The position numbers and the translations under genes were made by a program. This document shows, piece by piece, positions 53,957 through 63,520 of a stretch of 64,000 nucleotides of DNA. Numbering within the stretch: position 1 is the first letter of the stretch; every line of letters starts with the position of its first letter. The DNA comes from Zooshikella sp050749885 (GTDB taxonomy: Bacteria; Pseudomonadota; Gammaproteobacteria; Pseudomonadales; Zooshikellaceae). A model generated the notes under the pieces. That model ran no database searches. It was not told where the DNA came from and saw only the letters and a list, made by a program, of their open reading frames with translations. The stretch is taken from assembly GCF_050749885.1 (NCBI RefSeq), contig NZ_JBOIUB010000006.1:1-64000 (forward strand), written 5' to 3'.

Positions 53957-54925
53957 CTACTCTACCACCAAATGCGGCTTACCTAAGCGTGCTTCATTTA
54001 GTTGTTGTTGTATTTTGTTAACTACTGATGAAGAAGGCAGAGGTCCAATACGCACTTTATGCAAAGGCCGCTGTGTTTCTGTACCCTCCACCACTTTTAC
54101 CGGCATTCCAGTAAGCTGTTGCAAGCGATACCTTAATTTGAAAGCCGATTGCTGATCCTGCAATGCAGCAACCTGTAAAAAAAGCTTTTTAGAGTGAGCA
54201 GACGACATACCTGCTGTCTGTGGTTTGCTAACAGATCCAGCATACATACCTGCTTTTGACTGAGTACTTGCCTGATATGAACTTAACAGATGTGATGAAC
54301 CAGTACTGTGCTGTGCAGCCGTCTTAGTCAGTGGTTTATTCGATGTTGGCGTTCCAGCCTTGTACGTGCGAGGATCAATGCCCTCCACGCTTACACTTGT
54401 TGTACCCTGTTTTTGAAATCCGAGCTTTAATGCCGCCGCATAAGACAAATCAATTTCTCGACCTTTAGCAAAAGGCCCGCGATCATTTACACGAACAATA
54501 GCTGAACGACCATTCTTAAGGTTTGTAACACGTACATACGAAGGAATAGGCAATGTCTTATGTGCCGCCGTCATACTGTACATGTTGTATGTTTCACCAA
54601 TAGCCGTTGCTTTTCCATGAAATTTTGTGCCATACCATGATGCAACACCTTGTGCTTGATAACCCACAGCGGTTTTTAGTGGGTAGTACGTTTTACCCAA
54701 TACAGTATAAGGTGAGTTTTTTACTGGACCTTTGTGTATTTGAGGTACAGCATCAGGTATTTGGCTGGCATCAAAACTACCATTGGGTGCACCATCATTA
54801 GCATCTTTAAGAGGCATGGTACAACCACTTAATAATAAAAAAGACACCATTAAATATTTAATAGCGTGAGACAAAAAATAAGAGGAGCACCAGCCATTTT
54901 CAGCTGTATATTTAGATTTTAACAC
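53957..54925 (-). CDS. rlpA: septal-ring lytic transglycosylase RlpA
   Basis: 322 residues from a GTG at 54925; the start is uncertain because the lipoprotein signal (VSFLLLSGC, C about residue 35) is preceded by an unusually long hydrophilic stretch. The double-psi beta-barrel has the catalytic pattern GVASWYGTKFHGKATAIGE (E and later D in VNDRGPFAKGREIDLS). A linker of Ser/Thr/Lys leads to a C-terminal SPOR domain (about 247-320) that binds denuded glycan at septa. It lies after mltB and before dacA, as in Pseudomonas. Confidence 0.94.
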   Translation of the reverse strand: MLKSKYTAENGWCSSYFLSHAIKYLMVSFLLLSGCTMPLKDANDGAPNGSFDASQIPDAVPQIHKGPVKNSPYTVLGKTYYPLKTAVGYQAQGVASWYGTKFHGKATAIGETYNMYSMTAAHKTLPIPSYVRVTNLKNGRSAIVRVNDRGPFAKGREIDLSYAAALKLGFQKQGTTSVSVEGIDPRTYKAGTPTSNKPLTKTAAQHSTGSSHLLSSYQASTQSKAGMYAGSVSKPQTAGMSSAHSKKLFLQVAALQDQQSAFKLRYRLQQLTGMPVKVVEGTETQRPLHKVRIGPLPSSSVVNKIQQQLNEARLGKPHLVVE

Positions 54926-54967
54926 GTTGAATAAACCTATTTATCATTGAGCGTTAGCTATAAACCC

Positions 54968-55004
54968 TTCAACAAGGATAGCCAACATTGACTACCTTGT
55001 TGAA
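54968..55004 (-). terminator. perfect inverted repeat between mltB and rlpA
   Basis: TTCAACAAGG (54968-54977) and CCTTGTTGAA (54995-55004) form a perfect 10-bp stem with a 17-nt loop, 12 nt after the mltB stop. On the minus strand GGGTTT follows rather than a T run, so it may attenuate more than terminate. Confidence 0.45.
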
Positions 55005-55015
55005 AAAGACTATTG

Positions 55016-56074
55016 CTAAGCCGCTTTAGACTTGGCTTTTGGCTTAGGTTTTATTTTGGCTTTAATTTTGTCACTCAGTTGATGCACAGCCATGGCATAA
55101 AGAGTGCTGTGATTATAGCGGGTAATTACGTAGAAATTATTTAAGGTTAACCAGTATTCTTTACCATTTACACCTTGTAGCTCAACCCCACGTGCTTTGC
55201 TTTCACCTGACAAGTTTGCATGTTGGTAACGCCAGCCTAACTGCTGTAGTTCCGAGACAGTTGATGCAGGCTTTAGATCTTTTCCTATTCCTTTCGTAAA
55301 CTGATCACCTTTAACGGATACTTGGACAGCTACTGCCTCTCCAGGCTGCCAACCATGACGACGGAAGTAGTTTGCTACACTACCAATTGCGTCTGTTGGA
55401 TTACTCCATAGATTAATCTTTCCATCATTGTCGAAGTCTACAGCGTACTGGCGAAAGCTACTCGGAATAAACTGTGGGAATCCTATAGCGCCAGCATAAG
55501 AACCCTTCAGACTTAAAGGATCAACCTTCTGCTCTTCAGTCATCAATAAGTAATGCTTAAGCTCAGACCTAAAAAACGTAGCTCTAGGTGGGTAGTCAAA
55601 ACCAAGTGTTGCTAACGCATCCAGTACACGATAACTGCCTTTATTTTTACCATAAAAAGTTTCTACGCCAATAATCGCTAGAATAGTCTCAGCAGGCACA
55701 CCATAGTGTTGTTCCGCCAGTTTGAATGCTTTACGGTTGTTCTTATAGAACGTAACTGCAGCTTGAACACGCTGAGGTGTCAAAAAAATCTTTTGATATT
55801 CACCCCATGTTTTCGTTTTTTCTGCTGGTCTGGAAATAGCATCTAGAATGCTTTGCTGACGTTTAGCATTTGTCAAAAGCTTAGTCAGTTTTTCCTCAGA
55901 CATTTTATGCTGCTTTTTCATTTGTTGAATAAACGCTTTAGCTTCAGGATGGTTTGAATAATCACCCGCCCACACCTTAGCGCTACTCATTGCAGCAAGC
56001 GTTAAGTTAAACACAAGAAAACCATAATTCATGTGCTTACATGTTTTTACGAATTTGTAAGGCATCTTTCGCAT
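55016..56074 (-). CDS. mltB: lytic murein transglycosylase B
   Basis: 352 residues. AGGG sits 6 nt before the ATG at 56074. A signal peptide (about residues 1-35, SSAKVWA) is followed by the SLT/MltB catalytic domain: the catalytic glutamate is in IIGVETFYGKNKGSYRV, with LKGSYAGAIGFPQFIPSSF and the DFDNDGKINLW calcium-type loop. The tail is a basic KPKPKAKSKA stretch. It cleaves peptidoglycan in the periplasm. No lipobox is seen, so it is probably a soluble form such as SltB1. Confidence 0.95.
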   Translation of the reverse strand: MRKMPYKFVKTCKHMNYGFLVFNLTLAAMSSAKVWAGDYSNHPEAKAFIQQMKKQHKMSEEKLTKLLTNAKRQQSILDAISRPAEKTKTWGEYQKIFLTPQRVQAAVTFYKNNRKAFKLAEQHYGVPAETILAIIGVETFYGKNKGSYRVLDALATLGFDYPPRATFFRSELKHYLLMTEEQKVDPLSLKGSYAGAIGFPQFIPSSFRQYAVDFDNDGKINLWSNPTDAIGSVANYFRRHGWQPGEAVAVQVSVKGDQFTKGIGKDLKPASTVSELQQLGWRYQHANLSGESKARGVELQGVNGKEYWLTLNNFYVITRYNHSTLYAMAVHQLSDKIKAKIKPKPKAKSKAA

Positions 56075-56270
56075 GCTTCACCCTACCTAACTGTTGGCTA
56101 GGAGCTTGTCTGATAGAAAAATAACTAATGCTTTTAAGTGTGACCACAGGAGAGCCAAAATGACTTCATTCCTATAACAATTGATTTTGTTCACACAGTT
56201 GTGTCAGACAATTCACTCTTAAATACTTTCATAGCAACTTATAAAAAACAACGATTCATTTATCCATCAT

Positions 56271-57398
56271 TTACCGCCCAATCAGATTACGGTGTGTATA
56301 CACCGACATCAGTATGCCGAACCCCGCCATAAGGGTTACGATTGATGTCCCACCACGACTTACCAAAGGCAAAGGGACGCCTACCACTGGCAATAGACCG
56401 CTCACCATACCAATATTTACAAAGATGTAGACAAAGAATGTTAAAATAATACTACCACTCAACAGACGCCCAAAAATGGTTTGCGCCTGAACTGAAATGA
56501 ATAAACCACGGACAATGATTGCCAAATAAATAAGCAATAAACACATCACCCCTGTTAATCCAAACTCTTCCGCCAATACAGCAATGATAAAATCAGTGTG
56601 ACTTTCTGGTAAAAAGTCCAGATGTGACTGTGTACCTAACATCCAACCTTTACCATGAATTCCCCCTGAACCTATGGCTACTTTTGACTGGATAATATTC
56701 CACCCTGATCCCAGTGGATCGCTTTCAGGGTTTAAAAAGGTTAATACCCGCTTTTTTTGGTATTCCCTCATCACAAAGTGCCACATAACCCAACCTGAGG
56801 GGATCGCTAGCACTACAGCTGATGTAATAAGCTGCCAGCTTAAACCGCCAAGCAACAACACAAATACACCAGATGCACCAATTAATAACGATGTACCCAA
56901 GTCAGGCTGCTTGGCAATTAAGGCTACAGGTATTGCAATCAACACTAAGGCAACCATGACATGTCTAATTTTTGGAGGTAGCGTTGAGCGACTGATATAC
57001 CAAGCCATCACCATAGGCATCACCAGCTTCATGAGCTCAGAAGGTTGAAAGCGCACTGACGACATTCCCGGCACTGCCAACCAGCGTTGCGCTCCCATGG
57101 CTCCGACCCCAAAAAGCAAGACCCCAACTAGCAACAATACACCGAATAAAAATACAGGTAGTGACCAACGAGCATACATTCGAGGAGGAATCTGTCCAAA
57201 AACAATCATCACTACAAAACCAATACCCAAATAAATGGTTTGGCGCGTCATGATTTCTACACTTCGCTCACTGGCACTATAGAGAACAAATAATCCTCCA
57301 CCCGCTAATAATAACAGTAATAACAGTAATACTGGATCGATATGTAAGCGCTGCCAGATTGAAGGCTCTTGTTGAAGAACATCCTTAGTTGACGACAT
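56271..57398 (-). CDS. rodA: rod shape-determining protein RodA
   Basis: 375 residues from the ATG at 57398, 13 nt after mrdA ends; an ATG at 57446 is in frame but overlaps mrdA and has an atypical N-terminus. About ten membrane segments of the SEDS family, with FQPSELMKL, GSGGIHGKGW, HTDFIIAVLAEEFG and the C-terminal PLVSRGGTSI. It is the peptidoglycan glycosyltransferase of the elongasome and pairs with PBP2, encoded next. Confidence 0.96.
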   Translation of the reverse strand: MSSTKDVLQQEPSIWQRLHIDPVLLLLLLLLAGGGLFVLYSASERSVEIMTRQTIYLGIGFVVMIVFGQIPPRMYARWSLPVFLFGVLLLVGVLLFGVGAMGAQRWLAVPGMSSVRFQPSELMKLVMPMVMAWYISRSTLPPKIRHVMVALVLIAIPVALIAKQPDLGTSLLIGASGVFVLLLGGLSWQLITSAVVLAIPSGWVMWHFVMREYQKKRVLTFLNPESDPLGSGWNIIQSKVAIGSGGIHGKGWMLGTQSHLDFLPESHTDFIIAVLAEEFGLTGVMCLLLIYLAIIVRGLFISVQAQTIFGRLLSGSIILTFFVYIFVNIGMVSGLLPVVGVPLPLVSRGGTSIVTLMAGFGILMSVYTHRNLIGR

Positions 57399-57411
57399 AA
57401 TTGCGTTACCC

Positions 57412-59319
57412 TTACCCAGATGACGGTGTGTTACTGTTACGTTCAAGCTTTTTAGCTTGCTCTATTGCTTGCTTTTTCAGCCTCGGGATTAAATAGGCAT
57501 CCAGTACTTTACGAGCGACTGGTGCAGCAGCCGAGCTCCCCCCACCACCGTTCTCAACAACAACAGCAATAGCAATTTGTGGATCATCAATAGGTGCAAA
57601 TCCAATAAATAAACCATGATCATGATGTATTTTGGCTAACTTTGACGCATCATACCGTTCATTCTGTTTAATACCGACCACTTGAGCAGTACCCGTTTTA
57701 CCCGCCATGGTATAAGGAATATTTCGACCAATACGGTAGTGAGCTGTTCCTGAGCGGTCATGAACTACTTTACGCATAGCCTCATAAACCAGCTTCCAGT
57801 ATTCAGGGTTACTGACCACAATATCCTTCATAGGATGGTCAGGCGCTAGTTCAATCGGATTTGTTGATGATTTAAGTAACCGAGGGTAAATCCACTTTCC
57901 TTTATTAGCTAACACCGCTGTTGCTGTTGCTAGCTGCAGCGGGGTTGCTTTCATGAACCCCTGGCCTATGCCTGTAATCACCGTTTCTCCAGGAAACCAA
58001 GGCAAGTTTCGTACACCCATTTTCCACTCACGAGATGGCATTAACCCTGGACGTTGTTCACCAACATCTAATGCTGTTCGAATCCCTACGCCAAAACGTT
58101 GCAAATAATCATGCAGATTATCAATCCCCAGCTTTAATGCTAAATCGTAAAAATAGGTATCATTTGAGACGACAATAGCTCTCTCTAAATTTACCCAACC
58201 ATGCCCTCCACGCTTCCAATTACGATAAAGCCGTTTTTGATTCGGTAGCCGATACCAGCCAGGATCGAATACTTGATTAGAGGGTGTTACGCTTCCTGTA
58301 TCTAAACCAGCAATAGCGACAAAAGGTTTAATGGTTGAGGCAGGAGGATACTCACCAGAACTTGCCCGGTTATACAGGGGTCGAGCAGGGTCATTGAGCA
58401 AAGCTGCATAGGCTTTAAAGCCAATACCTCTAACAAAGGGATTAGGGTCATAAGAGGGTTCACTGACCATTGCTAAAATGCCGCCCGTTTTAGGGTCCAT
58501 TGCAACAATAGCACCACGCTGGCCATCAAGTGCCGCTATAGAGATTTTTTGTAACTCGGTATCTAGGTAAAGGGTTAAGTCTGTACCTGGTATGGGTTCT
58601 TGCTGATCAAGCACACGCAATACTCTGCCTCGGGCATTAACTTCAACTTCTTGATAGCCAACCTTGCCAAGCAACTGCTCTTCATAAAAACGCTCTACGC
58701 CAATTTTGCCGATGATCGATACGCCTTTATACTTCTTGTTATCAAGCTTTTTTTGCTCTTGATCATTAATATTCTGAACATACCCAATTGTATGGGTGTA
58801 TATATCGCCTTGTGGATAAAAACGAATCAAATCAGCTTCCACTTCGACACCTGCCATAAGGTGCTCATTCACTGAAATGCGTGCAATTTCCTCTTCTGTT
58901 AAGCGGAATTTCAAGGGTACCGATTCAAAAGGCTTTCGTGGCTTATTACGAAGCCTCTTTTTAAATTGAGCAATTTCTTCATCCTGAAGTGGAATAATTT
59001 GTTTTATATCTTGAAGTGTTTTATCTAAGTCAGGAATACGCTCAACAGTAAGTGAAAGGTTAAAACTTGGCTTATTATCAGCCAAAAGCAATCCATTAGT
59101 GTCGTATATTAAACCGCGTATTGGTGGTATAGGTTTAAGATGGATGCGGTTTTCATCAGATTCTGTTGATAACTCGTCATACAACACAACCTGTAAATAA
59201 AAAATCCGAGATATCAAGATCCCGGTTAATATCACTAAAATGATGACGGCTTTTAATATTCGGCTATTAAAAATACGATTTTCTTTACTGTGATCTTTAA
59301 AGGTCACTGAATCTGTCAT
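57412..59319 (-). CDS. mrdA: penicillin-binding protein 2 (transpeptidase)
   Basis: 635 residues, the standard PBP2 size. A short N-terminal cytoplasmic part leads to one membrane segment (ILKAVIILVILTGILI), a pedestal domain (GLIYDTNGLLLADN), and the transpeptidase: S-x-x-K in STIKPF, S-x-N in VSNDTYF, K-T-G in MAGKTGTAQV. PBP2 cross-links peptidoglycan for elongation, activated by MreC and acting with RodA. It lies 30 nt after rlmH on the same strand. Confidence 0.97.
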   Translation of the reverse strand: MTDSVTFKDHSKENRIFNSRILKAVIILVILTGILISRIFYLQVVLYDELSTESDENRIHLKPIPPIRGLIYDTNGLLLADNKPSFNLSLTVERIPDLDKTLQDIKQIIPLQDEEIAQFKKRLRNKPRKPFESVPLKFRLTEEEIARISVNEHLMAGVEVEADLIRFYPQGDIYTHTIGYVQNINDQEQKKLDNKKYKGVSIIGKIGVERFYEEQLLGKVGYQEVEVNARGRVLRVLDQQEPIPGTDLTLYLDTELQKISIAALDGQRGAIVAMDPKTGGILAMVSEPSYDPNPFVRGIGFKAYAALLNDPARPLYNRASSGEYPPASTIKPFVAIAGLDTGSVTPSNQVFDPGWYRLPNQKRLYRNWKRGGHGWVNLERAIVVSNDTYFYDLALKLGIDNLHDYLQRFGVGIRTALDVGEQRPGLMPSREWKMGVRNLPWFPGETVITGIGQGFMKATPLQLATATAVLANKGKWIYPRLLKSSTNPIELAPDHPMKDIVVSNPEYWKLVYEAMRKVVHDRSGTAHYRIGRNIPYTMAGKTGTAQVVGIKQNERYDASKLAKIHHDHGLFIGFAPIDDPQIAIAVVVENGGGGSSAAAPVARKVLDAYLIPRLKKQAIEQAKKLERNSNTPSSG

Positions 59320-59349
59320 GCTGTCATCCTGGGTTTTCCAACCTCCAGA

Positions 59350-59817
59350 TTAACGATGATATGGGTGATTATTCAGGATGGTCCAGGCGCGATAGAGCTG
59401 TTCGGCTACCAGCACTCGAACCAAAGGATGGGGCAGAGTTAATGGAGAAAGAGACCAGCGCTGTTCAGCCGCTTGGCGACATTGAGTGGAGAGCCCTTCA
59501 GGCCCTCCTATTAGCAAGCTGATATTTCGCCCAGACAACTGCCAATCTCCTAACTGGTGTGCAAGCTGATGGGTATCCCACATCTTACCATTGACATCTA
59601 ATGCAATGATTTTATCCCCTTTTCCAACAGCCGCTAACATAGCCTCACCCTCTCGCTGAACCGCACGCTCAACGTCGAGAGATTTGCTTCGTTTTGAAAG
59701 GGGAATTTCCCGGCACTCCAGAGACACTTCATTAGGAAGACGCTTGGCATATTCAGAATAGCCACTAGCAACCCATGTAGGCATTTTGGTACCTACCGCA
59801 ATGAGGCGAATTTTCAT
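59350..59817 (-). CDS. rlmH: 23S rRNA pseudouridine-1915 N3-methyltransferase
   Basis: 155 residues, the SPOUT family RlmH length. It methylates Psi1915 in helix 69. Recognised blocks: MKIRLIAVGTKMPTWV, KRLPNEVSLECREIPL, IALDVNGKMW, the SAM-knot LLIGGPEGLS and the C-terminal LPHPLVRVLVAEQLYRAW with NNHPYHR. Lies between rsfS and mrdA, as in most gammaproteobacteria. Confidence 0.98.
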   Translation of the reverse strand: MKIRLIAVGTKMPTWVASGYSEYAKRLPNEVSLECREIPLSKRSKSLDVERAVQREGEAMLAAVGKGDKIIALDVNGKMWDTHQLAHQLGDWQLSGRNISLLIGGPEGLSTQCRQAAEQRWSLSPLTLPHPLVRVLVAEQLYRAWTILNNHPYHR

Positions 59818-59846
59818 AGCTAGCCTTAATTACTACAGAAAAAAGG

Positions 59847-60197
59847 CTAAGCCTGTTGGTGCTCAAGACCAGATGATGATGTTTCCCACAACCGCTCTAA
59901 ATCAAAAAACTGACGAGTTGAAGGCAACATGATGTGTGTGACAACATCCCCTAAATCTACCAGTACCCACTCGGCACCATCTTCACCTTCAACCCCAATG
60001 GGACGAACGCCATTAGCTTTGGCTTTTTCAATCACGTTATCTGCAAGGGATTTTACGTGGCGGTTGGATGTTCCGGAGGCAATGATCATATGATCAGTGA
60101 CGCTGGTGAGATTTTTTACATCAAGGCAAGTGATGTCGTTACCTTTCAGATCTTCAAGTGCAGATATAACTACCTGCTTAAGTTCATCTGATTGCAT
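59847..60197 (-). CDS. rsfS: ribosome silencing factor RsfS
   Basis: 116 residues. RsfS binds ribosomal protein L14 and blocks subunit joining in starvation. Family motifs: ALEDLKGNDITCLDV, TDHMIIASGTSNRHVKSLADNV, EGEDGAEWVLVDLGDVVTHIMLP and FFDLERLW. Normally nadD precedes it; here the upstream gene is proA, with an 82-nt gap. Confidence 0.97.
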   Translation of the reverse strand: MQSDELKQVVISALEDLKGNDITCLDVKNLTSVTDHMIIASGTSNRHVKSLADNVIEKAKANGVRPIGVEGEDGAEWVLVDLGDVVTHIMLPSTRQFFDLERLWETSSSGLEHQQA

Positions 60198-60237
60198 AAA
60201 GCCTTATTTAGTCCTCTCTTTTATCATATTAAACTAC

Positions 60238-60267
60238 ATTATACTGTCAGCCAGCCAAGACTGACAG
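60238..60267 (-). promoter_or_regulatory. hairpin and candidate -10 box between proA and rsfS
   Basis: On the minus strand a 7-bp stem CTGTCAG/CTGACAG (10-nt loop) lies 13 nt after proA, and TATAAT follows directly (60238-60243). It could be a weak terminator after proA together with a promoter for rsfS, but no -35 hexamer at the right distance is convincing. Confidence 0.35.
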
Positions 60268-60279
60268 CATAACTGCAGA

Positions 60280-61551
60280 TTATTTTCGAATATGCCCGTT
60301 GCCAAAGACGATGTACTTCTGTGAAGTCAACCCTTCAAGCCCGACGGGACCCCGTGCATGGATTTTATCAGTAGAAATGCCAATTTCTGCTCCCAGCCCA
60401 TATTCAAAGCCATCTGCAAACCGAGTGGATGCATTCACCATAACGGAGCTTGAATCAACTTCTGCTAAAAATTGGCGAGAGCGCTGATAATCTTCAGTGA
60501 CAATCGCATCTGTATGATGGGACCCAAAGCTATTGATATGATCAATCGCCTCACTGACATCAGCTACAACTTTAATCGCTAAGATTGGCGCAAGATATTC
60601 TGTTGTCCAGTCTTCATTCGTTGCAGGTTTAACATTCGAGATAATGGCTTGCGTTTTAGCACAGCCCCGAAGCTCAACTTCATGCTCAGCATACGCAGTG
60701 GCTAATCTAGGCAAAATAGCAGGTGCTACAGACGCTGCAACCAGTAACGTCTCCATGGCATTACACACTCCATAGCGGTGTGTTTTTGCATTAACAGCAA
60801 TCGCGAATGCCTTATCTAAATCAGCGCCATCATCAATATAGACATGACAAATACCATCCAAGTGTTTTATTACAGGTATCTTTGCCTCTCGACTAATACG
60901 CTCAATGAGTCCTTTCCCCCCTCGAGGTACAATAACATCCACATGTTCAGACATCGTAATCAAGTGTCCAACGGCGGCTCTATCAGTGGTTGCAATCACT
61001 TGTACGGCATCAGCAGAAACACCTGACGTACTAAGACCTTGCTGGATGCACTTTGCTATTGCTTGATTAGAATGAATTGACTCTGAACCACCTCGCAAAA
61101 TAGTGGCATTTCCTGACTTCAAACACAGAGCTGCTGCATCAATTGTGACATTAGGGCGAGACTCATAAATGATACCAATAACACCAAGTGGAACTCTCAT
61201 CTTACCTAACTGAATACCACTCGGCAGATAGCGCATATCATCAACCGCACCAATAGGGTCGTCTAAGGCTGCAACATGGTGAATACCTTCCACCATACTA
61301 TCAATGCGGGGCGACGTAAGTGCCAATCTATCTAGAAGCGCTGAATCCAGCCCATTAGCTCGACCTTGCTCCAAATCCTGATGGTTTGCATCAATGATCA
61401 TTTTTCGCTGACCATTGATTACATTAGCAATTGCATTTAATGCTGCATTTTTTTGTTCTGTTGTTGCTTGTGCCATTAACCGGGAAGCGCTTCGTGCACG
61501 CTTTCCAACATCTTGCATATAAGTTGCAACATCCATTGAGATTTCCGCCAT
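60280..61551 (-). CDS. proA: gamma-glutamyl phosphate reductase
   Basis: 423 residues. ProA reduces glutamyl-5-phosphate to the semialdehyde for proline synthesis. It has the ALDH-like fold: LGVIGIIYESRPNVTIDAA, LRGGSES, VIVPRGGKGLI, the catalytic cysteine in YGVCNAMETLL, and NASTRFADGFEYGLGAEIGIST. In Pseudomonas nadD lies between proA and rsfS; here they are adjacent. It has a 400-base upstream region on its own. Confidence 0.97.
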   Translation of the reverse strand: MAEISMDVATYMQDVGKRARSASRLMAQATTEQKNAALNAIANVINGQRKMIIDANHQDLEQGRANGLDSALLDRLALTSPRIDSMVEGIHHVAALDDPIGAVDDMRYLPSGIQLGKMRVPLGVIGIIYESRPNVTIDAAALCLKSGNATILRGGSESIHSNQAIAKCIQQGLSTSGVSADAVQVIATTDRAAVGHLITMSEHVDVIVPRGGKGLIERISREAKIPVIKHLDGICHVYIDDGADLDKAFAIAVNAKTHRYGVCNAMETLLVAASVAPAILPRLATAYAEHEVELRGCAKTQAIISNVKPATNEDWTTEYLAPILAIKVVADVSEAIDHINSFGSHHTDAIVTEDYQRSRQFLAEVDSSSVMVNASTRFADGFEYGLGAEIGISTDKIHARGPVGLEGLTSQKYIVFGNGHIRK

Positions 61552-61753
61552 GAATAAAAAAATGTGTAAGTATAATGGTTAACCCTCAACGAAGCACTTT
61601 TAGGGCTAATACTCTAGTAATAGGCTCTAATCAATATGTTTATATCAATTTAAAAGGCACCACTAAAAGCCATGTTGCTAATGTTCTATTGAGTGTAATG
61701 GGCAAAAGGATATCTGTAAGAATCCACTTCATGCAAAGGTAAATTACATTAAA

Positions 61754-62353
61754 CTAATCATCATCTTCAATTTCCTCACGGTACAACCTTCGCAATTGAC
61801 CATTTACAAACTGCAAAACAACCTTTTCATCATCTCGGGGAAAATAATAATACCACTCAAACACATCTTGATCTTTAAACTGACCGACTTCACTACTACC
61901 CGCCACCCGCTTAACTCTTCGACCAACACGCTTTTCCCGGCTTGGAGGACCACAGCGATAGCGAATATAAGGCATTACATCACCTATACTCACCGCACTC
62001 GACAAATCTTTGCATAACTCTGGATCACTTGATTTGCCTCCGTACTCCTTACTTTCAACAGACACCAGGTCATCATCTTCAAAACGTAAGACACGTACAA
62101 ACTGATTACTACTTTGGGCATAAACAAGGTAAGTAACATCAAGAAAGCGTGTTTCTGCCAAAACATCGCCTTGTTTTAAAATAAGTTCTACTTGAAATGA
62201 GTCTTGCTCTGTAGGTTGCCCACAACGTTTTATCACCTTACCAATCGAGTCACCCTCTGAAATTAAACGATTACTACAGCGAAAAGCGTAAGAAGGCACA
62301 CTGACAGCCAATAAAAGACAACTGGAAACTAACCACTTAAAAAGATGTCGCAT
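61754..62353 (-). CDS. exported DUF2845 protein
   Basis: 199 residues. A signal peptide (residues 1-23, cleavage after SYA) is followed by two copies of the DUF2845-type motif: FRCSNRLISEGDSIGKVIKRCGQPTE and ELCKDLSSAVSIGDVMPYIRYRCGPPSRE. Each has a Cys pair that may form disulfides. The function in the periplasm is unknown. An acidic tail (EEIEDDD) ends the protein. Confidence 0.82.
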   Translation of the reverse strand: MRHLFKWLVSSCLLLAVSVPSYAFRCSNRLISEGDSIGKVIKRCGQPTEQDSFQVELILKQGDVLAETRFLDVTYLVYAQSSNQFVRVLRFEDDDLVSVESKEYGGKSSDPELCKDLSSAVSIGDVMPYIRYRCGPPSREKRVGRRVKRVAGSSEVGQFKDQDVFEWYYYFPRDDEKVVLQFVNGQLRRLYREEIEDDD

Positions 62354-62574
62354 GCTTTATATTTCCCCCTATAACGCCAAGTAAATTTCTGAGCCTAACA
62401 TCAGTAACAATATTAAATAGCACTTGCTCGTCGCAAATCATGTTGAGCCCAATACAATTAACACTAGTATTGATAAAAACAGTCTTTGTGAGTTCACTGT
62501 CATTGTTTATTTGTGACCAGTGTTCTAATACCGCAACATTCAACAGATGATGCTTTTTTTAGCTGGAGTAACAC

Positions 62575-63435
62575 ATGTCTACCCCTTCACCATACAATAC
62601 CCCAACATCTCACGTGCTACCTGACGCCCGTGATATACAAGCTGTTAAGCGTCCCAGTAGTCACGGCATTTCATGGTGTACATCAGGTGTAAAGCTTTTT
62701 AGTCAGGAGTGGGTATTGTTCTTAGCTATTGGGTTTATCTTTGTACTCCTTTCCCTTATTTCTCAAATTATACCTTTGATAGGTTGGGCTATCTCTCAAT
62801 TACTGACCATCCTTTTATGGGCTGGTTTTATGTATTGTTGTGACAATGTGGAAAAACAGGGGCATTTTTCATTTAATCAGTTCTTTGTGGGGTTTAACCA
62901 GCAAACTGGCCCTCTCCTGTTACTCGCGGCTATTTATATTGCAGCAATAATGCTTATTTTCACGATAGCAGGGATGTTCCTAATGTTTACCGTGGGAATG
63001 GACTTTATTGTCGCAATCCAGTCGCCTCAAGGCGCTCCAACAATGTCTGAGTATCGGTTTCTTCTTCTCGCAATGATCGCTTTACTCATTGTCATGGCAC
63101 TCACAATTCCCCTGTTAATGGCAATCTGGTTTGCACCTACGCTCATAATTCTTGACCAAAAACCATTTTGGGACGCAGTCAAGCTTAGCTTTCAGGGTTG
63201 CCTACGTAATATGCTGCCTTTTTTGGTTTATGGTCTTGTGTTCCTCGTTATTGCAACTGTTATCCTGTTACCACTCTTTGCTAGCTGGTATTGGCTCATT
63301 GCCGTCTTTGCACTTTATATAATATTTACCCCGATTGTTTTTTGCACAATTTATACCAGCTATAAAGATATTTTTGTTCAATTACCTGATGACGTTGCTG
63401 TAGATAAAAGTCGCTCTCCAATTGAATCACAGTAG
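62575..63435 (+). CDS. BPSS1780-family membrane protein
   Basis: 286 residues. A polar ~50-residue N-terminus with GISWCTSGVKLFSQ-type motif is followed by five or six membrane segments (EWVLFLAIGFIFVLL...). The GxxW-x(4)-W and LIGWAISQLLTILLWAGF blocks match the BPSS1780 family. It is an inner-membrane protein of unknown function. GGAG stands before the ATG. The neighbours give no functional clue. Confidence 0.75.
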   Translation: MSTPSPYNTPTSHVLPDARDIQAVKRPSSHGISWCTSGVKLFSQEWVLFLAIGFIFVLLSLISQIIPLIGWAISQLLTILLWAGFMYCCDNVEKQGHFSFNQFFVGFNQQTGPLLLLAAIYIAAIMLIFTIAGMFLMFTVGMDFIVAIQSPQGAPTMSEYRFLLLAMIALLIVMALTIPLLMAIWFAPTLIILDQKPFWDAVKLSFQGCLRNMLPFLVYGLVFLVIATVILLPLFASWYWLIAVFALYIIFTPIVFCTIYTSYKDIFVQLPDDVAVDKSRSPIESQ

Positions 63436-63520
63436 TGGGCTAACCAGTTATATCAAACAAGCAAATTACAACTTTAAATATCGATGTTGCTGTAGCCAAT
63501 AAATAAAGTTTTAACGACTG

